From Polaromonas sp. (lineage in GTDB: Bacteria > Pseudomonadota > Gammaproteobacteria > Burkholderiales > Burkholderiaceae_C): 14,189 bases of DNA. Position numbers and translations under genes: made by a program. The stretch is from positions 1 to 14,189 of the forward strand of contig JAJAYS010000396.1 of the NCBI GenBank assembly GCA_026786065.1. The letters run 5' to 3'. Below the pieces are notes generated by a model. That model saw nothing but the letters and a program-made list of their open reading frames with translations, had not been told where the DNA came from and searched no databases. This document shows positions 7,239 to 14,092 of this stretch, piece after piece. How positions within the stretch are numbered: position 1 is the stretch's first letter; the number at the start of each line of letters is the position of its first letter.

Positions 7239-7727
7239 ATGGCCTCATCACAAAAGCCGGCCAATTGGCTCACCAGCCCAAGCGCCAGCGAACCGGCCCT
7301 GCGCCAGACGCTGCTCGAAAGCCTGGGCGCGATGGCCGGGCCGGCAGCGGTTTGCGACGCCGGTCTGAGCTGGTTCCTTGCCTATACGCTGATGGTGCCG
7401 CACCCCGAAGACGCTGCGGCCGCTGGGGGCAAGCCAGCGGCGTCGCCCCATCCGGCGCCGCTCGCCGCGCCAACGCTCGGCTCCGACTTCGGTAAAACCC
7501 ATGCGCGCGAGGCCGACCGGTCTTGGTGGAAACCATTCGATCAGTCGGTGGTCGCCGCGCAGCGCGCTGACCCGATTGCGCTTCAGATGCCGCACTTCGG
7601 CGCCGTCGTGCGCGGCGAGGCCGAGCCTTTGGTCGGCTTGCGGGACGGGCTGCAAAATCTGCGCATCACCGAAGCGAATACGCTGGCCGCCCGCACCGGG
7701 CAGGCCGTCGAGACCACCACCGATTAA
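7239..7727 (+). pseudogene. Remnant: C-terminal end of Gfo/Idh/MocA oxidoreductase behind unrelated N-terminus
   Basis: A 162-residue ORF starts with ATG and a good ribosome site (AAAGGA, 7 nt spacing) and shows normal GC-rich codon use. The last 70 or so residues look like the C-terminal end of a Gfo/Idh/MocA-family dehydrogenase: DRSWWKPFDQSVV, PIALQMPHFGAVVRGEAEP, then LVGLRDGLQNLRITEA and ARTGQAVETT. Such enzymes have about 350 residues with an N-terminal Rossmann fold (GxGxxG), which is absent here. Residues 1-90 (LESLGAMAGPAAVCDAGLSW, an Ala/Pro-rich linker) match nothing I recognise. The likeliest reading is a deletion or rearrangement that joined a gene tail to another sequence. It ends 24 nt before aroQ, so the intact gene was probably part of the same operon. 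It may still be translated. Confidence 0.6.
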
Positions 7728-7751
7728 ATTTTTTGAAAAAGGAACCCTCCC

Positions 7752-8198
7752 ATGAAAATTCTCGTGCTGAACGGCATCAACCTCAACATGTTCGGCAAGC
7801 GTGACCCGGCGCAGTACGGCACGGTGACGCTGGACGAAATCACCAGCAGGCTGGAGACGCTCGGCAAGGAGCTGGGCACGCAGATCGAGCATTTCCAGAC
7901 CAACTGCGAAGGCCAGATGTGCGAGCGCATTCACCAGGCTTACCGCGACGGCGTCGATGCGGTGCTGATCAATGCCGGCGCCTGGACACACTACAGCTAC
8001 GGCATCCGGGACGCGCTGGCCATCCTGGCCTGTCCGGTGGTCGAGGTGCACATGTCCAACATCCATGCGCGGGAAGCCTTCCGCCATGTGTCGGTGTTCG
8101 CCGAAATCGCCAGGGGCCAGATCTGCGGCTTTGGTGCGGACAGCTATCTGCTCGGCTTGCGTGCAGCCGTGTCGGCGGTGCAGGACTTGAAAAAGTGA
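7752..8198 (+). CDS. aroQ: Type II 3-dehydroquinate dehydratase
   Basis: Dodecameric dehydroquinase that interconverts 3-dehydroquinate and 3-dehydroshikimate by anti-elimination. The 148 residues match the type II family length. Catalytic and binding residues are all present: R17 and Y22 (in GKRDPAQYG), N74, H80 and D87 (in INAGAWTHYSYGIRDAL), H100, R107 and R111 (in EVHMSNIHAREAFRH). Departures from the usual biosynthetic consensus are LNGINLNMFG instead of LNGPNLNLLG, and NAGAWTHYS instead of NPGAYTHTS, suggesting a divergent paralogue. The ribosome site AAAAAGGA lies 8 nt before the ATG. Its TGA overlaps the GTG start of the next gene, a dehydrogenase using the same pathway intermediates, so the pair is probably a catabolic quinate/shikimate module rather than the sole aromatic-biosynthesis copy. 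Confidence 0.94.
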   Translation: MKILVLNGINLNMFGKRDPAQYGTVTLDEITSRLETLGKELGTQIEHFQTNCEGQMCERIHQAYRDGVDAVLINAGAWTHYSYGIRDALAILACPVVEVHMSNIHAREAFRHVSVFAEIARGQICGFGADSYLLGLRAAVSAVQDLKK

Positions 8199-9031
8199 TC
8201 GTCAACGGCCACACCGAAATCATTGCCCACGTCGGCTTTCCGACCCACGCCTTCAAGGCTCCGATGATCTACAACCCCTGGTTTGAAAAAGCCGGGGTCA
8301 ACGTCATCGTCGTACCGATGGCCTGCCAGGCGGCCGACTACGCCGGGTTTTTGTCGGCCTTGTTCAAACTGGGCAACATGCGGGGCGCTTTGATCACGAT
8401 GCCGCACAAAGTCGCGACGGTCGGGCTGATCGATGTGGTCCACCCGACGGCGGCGATTGCCGGGGCCTGCAACGCGGTGCGCCGGCGGCCCGATGGCCGG
8501 TTAGAGGGCGACATCTTCGACGGCGAAGGCTTTGTGCGCGGCGTGCGCCGCAAGGGCGTGACCTTGCACGGGGGGAGCGCGCTGGTGGTTGGGGCAGGCG
8601 GGGTCGGTTCGGCGATCGCCGCCTCACTCGCTGCCGCCGGTGTTGCGCGGCTTGCGTTGTTCGACGTGCAGCCAGCGTCGGCCGAGGGGCTGGCGGCCCG
8701 CTTGCGCGCCCATTACCCGGCGCTCCATATCGCGCTCGGTTCCCGCGACCCGGCCGGTTTCGACCTGGTCGTCAACGGAACACCGATGGGCATGAACCCC
8801 GGTGATCCGATGCCGATGGACGTGTCGCGGATCGATGCCCGCACGCTGGTCGGCGAAGTCGTCATGAAGTCCGAAATGACGGCATTTCTAAGCGCCGCGC
8901 AAGCACGCGGCTGCGCGGTGCAAATCGGCAGCGACATGCTGTTCGAGCAAATTCCGGCCTACCTCGAATTCTTCGGCCTGCCGACGACCACTCCGGACGT
9001 GCTGCGTTCGCTGGCAACGCTGGCCTATTGA
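8195..9031 (+). CDS. Shikimate/quinate dehydrogenase-like protein (AroE/YdiB family)
   Basis: Predicted cytoplasmic dehydrogenase oxidising shikimate or quinate. I chose GTG at 8195, overlapping the aroQ stop (GTGA), because homology starts at once (NGHTEIIAHVGFPTHAFKAP), giving 278 residues, the usual AroE size. Catalytic positions fit K72 (ITMPHK), N93 (GACNAV) and D109 (GDIFDGEG). The Rossmann loop GAGGVGSA is at 133-140. The second strand ends ALFDVQP with acidic D157, where NADPH-specific AroE has a basic NRT-type patch; this favours NAD and hence catabolic use (inference from family knowledge). NGTPMGM and GSDMLFEQIPAYLEFFG complete the family pattern. The usual substrate motif SxS near the N-terminus is GFPTHAF here. 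Translation is probably coupled to aroQ. Assignment between shikimate and quinate is open. Confidence 0.9.
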   Translation: MIVNGHTEIIAHVGFPTHAFKAPMIYNPWFEKAGVNVIVVPMACQAADYAGFLSALFKLGNMRGALITMPHKVATVGLIDVVHPTAAIAGACNAVRRRPDGRLEGDIFDGEGFVRGVRRKGVTLHGGSALVVGAGGVGSAIAASLAAAGVARLALFDVQPASAEGLAARLRAHYPALHIALGSRDPAGFDLVVNGTPMGMNPGDPMPMDVSRIDARTLVGEVVMKSEMTAFLSAAQARGCAVQIGSDMLFEQIPAYLEFFGLPTTTPDVLRSLATLAY

Positions 9032-9065
9032 ATCGGCGTTGCGGGCTTCTGATCGTATCGATTTA

Positions 9066-9115
9066 GGGCTAAAGACCTTTAAATACGGGCGTTAACAGCT
9101 ATAAATATCATAGCG
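9066..9115 (+). repeat. Dispersed 50-bp repeat, copy B (intergenic)
   Basis: Gapless match to 1199-1248 (35 of 50 identical by my count), in the same orientation and in the gap between the dehydrogenase and LysR genes. It is conspicuously AT-rich against its surroundings. No hairpin or open frame explains it. Confidence 0.65.
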
Positions 9116-9136
9116 AATAGCCGGGCACAAGAGACG

Positions 9137-9158
9137 CTGCACCGGCGTGCCGGTGCAG
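9137..9158. promoter_or_regulatory. Perfect 9-bp inverted repeat upstream of the LysR gene
   Basis: CTGCACCGG and CCGGTGCAG are exact complements around CGTG. The centre lies about 30 nt before the -10-like box at 9180, near the expected -35 region. There is no T-run, so an operator (perhaps autoregulatory) is more likely than a terminator for the gene upstream. Confidence 0.4.
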
Positions 9159-9179
9159 AGCGGCGCGCCGGCCGGCCCG

Positions 9180-9185
9180 GATAAT
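9180..9185 (+). promoter_or_regulatory. -10-like box of the LysR gene
   Basis: GATAAT ends 8 nt before the ATG at 9194, with no Shine-Dalgarno between them, so the transcript would start at or next to the start codon. No clear -35 hexamer is visible. Confidence 0.45.
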
Positions 9186-9193
9186 CCGCCCTC

Positions 9194-10150
9194 ATGGACA
9201 GACTCAAGCAGATCGAATCCTTTGTTGCCGTCGTGGCGCGGGGCAGCCTGACGGCCGCCGCGAAAGCCGAAGGCGTGGCGCCAGCGGTGATCGGCCGGCG
9301 CCTGGACGCGCTGGAGCAGCGGCTCGGCGTCAAGCTGCTGGTGCGCACCACGCGGCGCATCTCGCTGACGCACGAAGGCACGGCCTTTCTCGAAGACTGC
9401 CAGCGCCTGCTGGCCGATCTCGCCAATGCCGAGGCCAGCGTATCGGCCGGCGGCGTCAAGGCCAGCGGGCACCTGCGCATCACCGCGCCCGCCGGTTTCG
9501 GCCGGCGCCACGTCGCGCCGCTGGTGGCGCAGTTCCGGCGCGAGCACGCCGACGTGTCGATCTCGCTGAACCTAAGCGACCGGGTTGTTGATCTGGCTGG
9601 TGAAGGCTTCGACTGCGCGGTGCGGGTCGGCGACTTGCCCGACTCGCAGTTGGTCAGCGTGCGTCTGGCCGACAACCGGCGCCTTTGCGTGGCCACGCCG
9701 GCCTACCTCAAGCGCTTTGGCACGCCGCAGCAACCGGCCGACCTGGCGCGCTTCGACTGCCTGACGCTGTCTGGCGAGGCGTCGCAGTCTCGCGGCTGGG
9801 TGTTCCAGAACGCAGGCCAGTTGCTGCACCTGAGACCGGGCGGCCCGCTCGACTGCTCGGACGGCCAGGTGTTGCACGGCTGGTGCCTGGCCGGCTACGG
9901 AATCGCCTGGCGCAGTACCTGGGAGGTCGATGCCGACATCGCCGCCGGACGGCTGGTGGTGCTGCTCGAAGCCTTTGCCGCACCGCCAGACGGCATTTAT
10001 GCGGTATTTCCGCAGCGCAAACATTTGCCGCTGCGGGTACGGCTGTGGATCGACTTTCTGAAGCACCGCTATGGGCAGGCCGGTTACTGGCGAACTGCGG
10101 CGGTGCCGGTCGCACCAGAGCCGCGCCAGAGCGATGCAGCAAATCTTTAA
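9194..10150 (+). CDS. LysR-family transcriptional regulator (CrgA/DmlR-like)
   Basis: DNA-binding regulator. Residues 1-60 form the winged helix-turn-helix (MDRLKQIESFVAVVARGSL, then AAAKAEGVAPAVIGRRLDALE and LGVKLLVRTTRRISLTHEG). A linker helix and a two-lobed effector-binding domain follow, with GHLRITAPAGFGRRHVAPL, FDCAVRVGDLPDSQLVSVRL and RRLCVATPAYLKRFGTP, the pattern of the CrgA-like subgroup. The 318 residues include a Pro/Ala-rich tail slightly longer than usual. It lies downstream of aroQ and the dehydrogenase on the same strand, with its own promoter-like box, so it might control that pair; LysR genes are more often divergent from their targets, so this is weak. The stop codon TAA falls inside the TTAA flank of the inverted-repeat element that follows. 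Confidence 0.92.
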   Translation: MDRLKQIESFVAVVARGSLTAAAKAEGVAPAVIGRRLDALEQRLGVKLLVRTTRRISLTHEGTAFLEDCQRLLADLANAEASVSAGGVKASGHLRITAPAGFGRRHVAPLVAQFRREHADVSISLNLSDRVVDLAGEGFDCAVRVGDLPDSQLVSVRLADNRRLCVATPAYLKRFGTPQQPADLARFDCLTLSGEASQSRGWVFQNAGQLLHLRPGGPLDCSDGQVLHGWCLAGYGIAWRSTWEVDADIAAGRLVVLLEAFAAPPDGIYAVFPQRKHLPLRVRLWIDFLKHRYGQAGYWRTAAVPVAPEPRQSDAANL

Positions 10151-10338
10151 GGACCCTCTGCATAACCCCCTGCGGCGGTCATCCCGGCCGCCGAGCCGGG
10201 ATCCATTACCGCGGTCTGCAAGATGCATGGATCCCGCGCCAAGCGCGGGATGACAGTGAAGCCTCTGGCTGCGGAATCCGCCTTGCGGCCCATCCCGGTC
10301 CGACTGCCACAGTCCCGCCAGAGTCATGTAGAGAATCC
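10151..10338. mobile_element. MITE-like inverted-repeat element, long copy, with TTAA flanks
   Basis: TTAA occurs directly on both sides (10147-10150 and 10339-10342), consistent with a target-site duplication. Including TTAA, the left end TTAAGGACCCTCTGCATAAC and the inverted right end TTAAGGATTCTCTACATGAC match at 16 of 20 positions. Its left end strongly resembles that of the short element at 6980. It fills the gap between the LysR gene and argS, carries no transposase and contains a REP-like double hairpin. Family assignment (for example IS5-like) would be a guess. Confidence 0.65.
10178..10254. repeat. REP-like nested palindrome inside the element
   Basis: GTCATCCCG ... CGGGATCCA is mirrored by TGGATCCCG ... 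CGGGATGAC across a 22-nt centre. Each half is also a hairpin of its own (CCCGG/CCGGG type on the left, ATCCCGCG/CGCGGGAT on the right). Intergenic GTCATCCCG...CGGGATGAC palindromes are common in proteobacteria (general knowledge). Confidence 0.7.
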
Positions 10339-10345
10339 TTAAACG

Positions 10346-10351
10346 TAAAAT
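10346..10351 (+). promoter_or_regulatory. -10-like box of argS
   Basis: TAAAAT ends 6 nt before the argS ATG at 10358, with no ribosome site, predicting a leaderless transcript. The box begins 3 nt after the right TTAA flank of the inverted-repeat element, so the -35 region is now formed by the end of that element. Confidence 0.45.
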
Positions 10352-10357
10352 TCGGCC

Positions 10358-12043
10358 ATGCCCTCCATCAAAAAAGAACTGCTTGACGCCCTGGCCGAGG
10401 GACTGCAAGCGTTGGCGCCCGGTGGCGCATCCAGGGCCGTATTCGAGTCACCCAAGGTCGCTGCGCACGGCGACTTCGCCTGCACGGCGGCGATGCAACT
10501 GGCGCGTCCGCTAAAGGCCAATCCGCGTGAACTCGCCAGCCGGCTGCGCGACCTGCTGCTGGCCCGGCCGGCGTTCGGCAAGTGGGTCGAGGCCATCGAG
10601 ATCGCCGGGCCGGGTTTTCTAAACATCCGGCTGACGGCGGCCGCCAAACAGCAGACCGTGCGCCAGATCCTTTTGGAAGGCGCACGTTTTGGCACGCTGG
10701 CGCTGGATGCCGGCCGCCGGATGATCGTCGAGTTCGTCTCGGCAAACCCGACCGGCCCGCTGCATGTCGGTCATGGCCGGCAGGCGGCGCTGGGCGACGC
10801 GATCTGTAACCTGTTCTCCAGCCAGGGCGCGGCGGTGTACCGCGAGTTCTATTACAACGACGCGGGCGTGCAGATCCACACGCTGGCAACCAGCGTCCAG
10901 GCGCGGGCGCGCGGCCTCAAGCCCGGAGACACCGGCTGGCTGGACGCGGCCTACAACGGCGACTACATCGCCGACATCGCGGCCGACTTTCTGGCGCGCA
11001 AGACGGTACAGGCCGACGACCGGTCCTTTACCGCGTCGGGCGATGTAGCCGACCTCGATTCGATCCGGCAGTTTGCAGTAGCCTATTTGCGGCGCGAGCA
11101 GGATCTGGATCTACAAGCGTTTTCGGTCCGCTTCGACCACTACTACCTGGAGTCCAGCCTGTACAGCTCGGGCCGCGTCGAGGCGACGGTCAACCGGCTG
11201 AAGGCGGCCGGGAAAACCTATGAGCAGGACGGCGCGCTGTGGCTGAAATCGACCGACTACGGCGACGACAAAGACCGGGTGATGAAAAAAAGCGACGGCA
11301 GCTACACCTATTTCGTGCCCGACGTTGCCTACCACCTGGCCAAGTTCGAGCGCGGTTTCGGCCAGGCCATCAACATCCAGGGCATGGACCACCACGGCAC
11401 GATTGCTCGCGTGCGCGCCGGCCTCCAGGCGGCCGGTGCAGGGGTGCCGGAAGGCTACCCGGACTACGTGTTGCACACCATGGTGCGGGTGATGCGCGGC
11501 GGTGAAGAGGTCAAGATATCGAAGCGCGCCGGCAGCTACGTCACGCTGCGCGACCTGATCGAATGGACCAGTGCCGACGCGGTGCGCTTTTTTCTGCTCA
11601 GCCGCAAGCCCGACACCGAATACGTCTTCGACGTTGACCTGGCGCTGGCAAAGAACAACGAGAACCCGGTCTATTACGTGCAGTACGCGCATGCCCGGAT
11701 CTGGTCGATTCTCACAAACTGGGCGGCGCAAGGCGGCGTGCTGGAGAGCCTGCCGTCGGTGGACCTGTCGCCGCTGACCAGCCCCGACGCCCAGGCGCTG
11801 ATGGTGCTGCTGGAAAAATACCCCGACATGCTGGCCAATGCCGCCGCCGGGCTGGCGCCGCACGATGTGGCGTTTTACCTGCGCGAGCTGGCCGCCGCTT
11901 ACCACAGCTACTACGACGCAGAGCGCATTCTGGTCGATGACGAGCCGGTGAAACTGGCCCGCCTGGCGCTGGTTTTTGCGACGGCGCAGGTGTTGCACAA
12001 TGGCCTCGCGGTTTTGGGCGTCAGCGCGCCGAAGAAGATGTGA
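10358..12043 (+). CDS. argS: Arginyl-tRNA synthetase
   Basis: Class I aminoacyl-tRNA synthetase charging tRNA-Arg in the cytoplasm. The 561 residues match the bacterial family. In order: the N-terminal tRNA D-loop-binding domain (residues 1-about 110, with [13 protein letters not shown] and [11 protein letters not shown]); the catalytic Rossmann fold with [18 protein letters not shown] (HVGH, the HIGH motif, at 136-139); [23 protein letters not shown], with the KMSKS-equivalent KISKRAG at 386-392, the degenerate form typical of bacterial ArgRS; and the C-terminal anticodon-binding helical domain ([51 protein letters not shown]). All expected elements are intact. It starts just after the inverted-repeat element and is followed after 121 nt by the SPOR gene. 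That gap holds only GC palindromes, for example 12067-12078. Confidence 0.98.
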   Translation: MPSIKKELLDALAEGLQALAPGGASRAVFESPKVAAHGDFACTAAMQLARPLKANPRELASRLRDLLLARPAFGKWVEAIEIAGPGFLNIRLTAAAKQQTVRQILLEGARFGTLALDAGRRMIVEFVSANPTGPLHVGHGRQAALGDAICNLFSSQGAAVYREFYYNDAGVQIHTLATSVQARARGLKPGDTGWLDAAYNGDYIADIAADFLARKTVQADDRSFTASGDVADLDSIRQFAVAYLRREQDLDLQAFSVRFDHYYLESSLYSSGRVEATVNRLKAAGKTYEQDGALWLKSTDYGDDKDRVMKKSDGSYTYFVPDVAYHLAKFERGFGQAINIQGMDHHGTIARVRAGLQAAGAGVPEGYPDYVLHTMVRVMRGGEEVKISKRAGSYVTLRDLIEWTSADAVRFFLLSRKPDTEYVFDVDLALAKNNENPVYYVQYAHARIWSILTNWAAQGGVLESLPSVDLSPLTSPDAQALMVLLEKYPDMLANAAAGLAPHDVAFYLRELAAAYHSYYDAERILVDDEPVKLARLALVFATAQVLHNGLAVLGVSAPKKM

Positions 12044-12140
12044 AGCGCCGAAAATCGCGGTTCCGCGCGGCGCGCCGCAAACCGCCGCGCACTAGCCAAA
12101 AACACCCAGGTGCACCCAGAAGCAGCAACCGGCTCCCACA

Positions 12141-12160
12141 GGCACAAGCAGGCACAAGCA
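12141..12160 (+). repeat. Tandem decamer just before the SPOR gene
   Basis: GGCACAAGCA occurs twice in direct tandem, followed by GGAT and the ATG. Only AGG at 12160-12162 resembles a ribosome site, and its spacing to the ATG is just 2 nt. The repeat could offer a slippage site in the leader. Confidence 0.55.
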
Positions 12161-12164
12161 GGAT

Positions 12165-12818
12165 ATGAACAAGCAACGCGGCGGCACCCTTTTGGGTTTC
12201 ATCATTGGCGCACTGGTCGGCCTTGCCGTGGCGCTGGCTTTGGCGGTCTATGTGACCAAGGTGCCGGTGCCCTTCATGAGCAAGTCGCAGTCGCGCAACG
12301 CCGACGGAGACGCCGCGGAGGCCAAGCGCAACAAGGACTGGAATCCGAACGCGCCGCTGGCCGGCAAAAGTGGCGCCGCCCCGCCCCCTCCAGCGGCCAC
12401 CAACCCCGGCGTGACACCGGCAGCGCCAGTGCCTGCGGCACCGGCCACTGCGGTGGCTGGCAGCAAGCCATCGGTGGCAACGCTGGGCAAAAATGCCGGC
12501 CCGGCCGCCAGTGCCGATCCGATCGGCAACCTGGCCACGGCGCGCGGCGAAGCGCCGGCTGCCGGCGGTGGCGGCATCGATCCTTTTACCTACTTTATTC
12601 AGGCTGGGGCCTACCGCACGCCGGAAGACGCCGAACAGCAGCGCGCGCGGCTCACGCTGCTCGGAGTCCAGGCCAAGGTCAGCGAGCGCGAGCAGTCCGG
12701 CCGCACCGTGTACCGGGTGCGGCTCGGGCCGTTTGAGCGCAAGGACGATGCCGACCGGGCCAAGGCGCGGCTTGACGCCAATTCGATCGAAACCGCACTC
12801 GTGCGGGTGCAGCGCTGA
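12165..12818 (+). CDS. SPOR-domain membrane protein (FtsN-like)
   Basis: Probable cell-envelope protein that binds denuded septal peptidoglycan through its SPOR domain. The 217 residues comprise a short cytoplasmic MNKQRGG, one transmembrane helix (residues 8-30, GFIIGALVGLAVALALAVYV), a low-complexity Ala/Pro/Gly periplasmic linker (about 60-138) and the C-terminal SPOR domain (141-216: FTYFIQAGAYRTPEDAEQQR, LTLLGVQAKV, TVYRVRLGPFERKDDADRAK). This is the architecture of FtsN-type proteins, though the long juxtamembrane helices of E. coli FtsN are not evident. It lies between argS and dsbA on the same strand, an arrangement I recall from other Burkholderiales. The weak ribosome site suggests modest translation or coupling to argS transcription. 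Confidence 0.9.
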   Translation: MNKQRGGTLLGFIIGALVGLAVALALAVYVTKVPVPFMSKSQSRNADGDAAEAKRNKDWNPNAPLAGKSGAAPPPPAATNPGVTPAAPVPAAPATAVAGSKPSVATLGKNAGPAASADPIGNLATARGEAPAAGGGGIDPFTYFIQAGAYRTPEDAEQQRARLTLLGVQAKVSEREQSGRTVYRVRLGPFERKDDADRAKARLDANSIETALVRVQR

Positions 12819-12886
12819 ACTTTTTACCAAGGCGAGGCCCCAATTGCGTGAGGGCTTTGGGGAAAGCACCGTCTCATCAACTTTCT

Positions 12887-12890
12887 GGAG
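12887..12890 (+). promoter_or_regulatory. Shine-Dalgarno deciding the TTG start of dsbA
   Basis: GGAG followed by six A lies directly before TTG at 12897, at ideal spacing. The next in-frame ATG (12921) would cut away the RREF part of the signal peptide, so TTG is preferred. Confidence 0.6.
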
Positions 12891-12896
12891 AAAAAA

Positions 12897-13562
12897 TTGA
12901 TCCAACGTCGTGAATTTTCAATGTCGGCAGGTTTGGGCCTGGTGGCTGCGTCGGTCGGCACGGCGCTGGTCGCCGGCCCGGCGCAAGCGCAGGCAGCGGC
13001 TTTTAAAAACGGCACCGACTATCTGTCGCTGGGCAAGGCCGCGCCGACCGAAGCGGCGGCCGGAAAGATCGAGGTGGTCGAGTTCTTCTGGTACGGCTGT
13101 TCGCATTGCCACAATTTCGAGCCGCAACTTGAAGCCTGGTCGAAAAAGGTTCCGAAAGACGTGGTGCTGCGCCGCGTTCCGGTGGCTTTCCGGCCCGATT
13201 TCGAGCCGGCCCAGCGGCTTTACTTCGTGCTCGAAGCGCTGGGCAAGGTCGATGAGCTGAATCGCAAGGTTTTTGATGCGATCCACGTCAACAAGCAGAC
13301 GCTCGCCAGCGCCGAGCAAGTCACCGCCTGGGCCGAGAAGCAGGGCATCGCGTCAGCCAAATTTTCCGAACTCTACAACTCCTTTGCCGTCAGCACCAAG
13401 GTGCGCAAGGCAACCCAGTTGCAGGACAGCTATCAGGTCGAAGGCGTGCCGGCGCTGGGCGTGGCCGGGCGCTACTACACCTCCGGCGCGCTGGCCCGGT
13501 CGATGGAGCGCGCCTTGCTGGTCACCGACCACCTGGTCGCGCAAGCCAGACGCCCCGCCTGA
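12897..13562 (+). CDS. dsbA: Periplasmic thiol:disulfide oxidoreductase DsbA
   Basis: Introduces disulfide bonds into exported proteins. The 221 residues start with a signal peptide (MIQRREFSMS, hydrophobic core, cleavage near GPAQAQA at about 28-34). The RREFS just before the core resembles a twin-arginine motif. The thioredoxin-like domain has FFWYGCSHCHNFEP with active site C68-S-H-C71, differing from CPHC of E. coli DsbA at the first middle residue. The cis-Pro loop is EGVPALGV (V184-P185). The central helical insertion fits DsbA rather than thioredoxin, and length is normal after cleavage. It is co-directional with the SPOR gene (78 nt gap, with an imperfect stem CCAAGGC/GCTTTGG) and ends at a strong terminator. 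A DsbA/DsbL-type paralogue is the alternative. Confidence 0.94.
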   Translation: MIQRREFSMSAGLGLVAASVGTALVAGPAQAQAAAFKNGTDYLSLGKAAPTEAAAGKIEVVEFFWYGCSHCHNFEPQLEAWSKKVPKDVVLRRVPVAFRPDFEPAQRLYFVLEALGKVDELNRKVFDAIHVNKQTLASAEQVTAWAEKQGIASAKFSELYNSFAVSTKVRKATQLQDSYQVEGVPALGVAGRYYTSGALARSMERALLVTDHLVAQARRPA

Positions 13563-13583
13563 TGCGGGTATTTCGCGCTGCCC

Positions 13584-13607
13584 AACCCGCCGACAGCGGG
13601 TTTTTTT
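13584..13607 (+). terminator. Intrinsic terminator after dsbA
   Basis: The stem AACCCGC/GCGGGTT with loop CGACA runs straight into seven T, 22 nt after the dsbA stop. This is the clearest terminator in the window and closes the argS-SPOR-dsbA run. Confidence 0.88.
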
Positions 13608-13652
13608 ACGCCTCTCGCGGCACGTTTTTCCGGGTTGGCCGGGTACCGTCGC

Positions 13653-13658
13653 TACAAT
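13653..13658 (+). promoter_or_regulatory. -10-like box before lptA
   Basis: TACAAT lies downstream of the terminator and 36 nt before the lptA ATG, so a short untranslated leader is expected. There is no good -35 hexamer at 17 nt. It implies that lptA has its own promoter here. Confidence 0.4.
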
Positions 13659-13694
13659 GGCCCGCTTAGCAAGCAGCAAGATTCGTGCCCCTCT

Positions 13695-14092
13695 ATGCCA
13701 TACCGCTTATTCTCCAAGGTCTTCAATGCCGTCGCCGCATTGGCAGCCGTCTCCGCAGGCCTGTCGTTGCCAGCGTTCGCCGAGCGGGCCGACCGCGACA
13801 AGCCGATGAATGCCGAGGCCGACGCGCTGCGCTACGACGACCTGAAGCGCAGCAGCGTGTTCACCGGCAATGTGGTCATCACCAAAGGCTCGACGGTGGT
13901 ACGCGGCGCGCGCGTAGAGGTGTCGCAAGACCCAAAGGGCTACCAGCTGGCGGTAGCCACTGCGGCGCCAGGCAAGCTGGCCTATTACCGGACCAAGCGC
14001 GACGGCGTCGATGAAACGATCGAAGGCGAAGGTGAACGCATCGAGTACGACAGTCGGACCGATGTCGTGAAGTTCAGCCGGCGCGCGGTGGT
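13695..14092 (+). CDS. lptA: LPS transport periplasmic protein LptA, 3' part lost
   Basis: Periplasmic bridge protein of the Lpt machine that carries lipopolysaccharide from the inner to the outer membrane. ATG at 13695 opens a typical signal peptide (MPYRLFSKVFNAVAALAAVS, cleaved near LPAFA-ERAD at about 29-30). The OstA/LptA beta-jellyroll follows: KPMNAEADALRYDDLKRSSV, FTGNVVITKGSTVVRGARVE, QDPKGYQLAVATAAPGKLAY, DETIEGEGERIEYDSRTDVV, FSRRAV. The match ends abruptly at 14092, about 133 residues in, where a run of 21 G begins; family members have about 185-220 residues. The frame stays open to the window end, but the sequence there (poly-Gly, then RAAHPP) is not LptA. The usual upstream partner lptC is absent; dsbA and a terminator lie there instead. 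Confidence 0.92.

Noticed and set aside
7248..8087. 279-codon minus-strand frame
   Set aside because: It overlaps the aroQ coding region, which has all catalytic residues, and the product is His/Arg/Ala-rich with no recognisable domain.
10151..10357. CRISPR array or tRNA in the repeat-rich LysR-argS gap
   Set aside because: The repeats are inverted palindromes, not regularly spaced direct repeats, and no tRNA cloverleaf or T-loop motif is visible.
11111..11998. 295-codon minus-strand frame
   Set aside because: Antisense to the argS catalytic and anticodon-binding domains; no family features.
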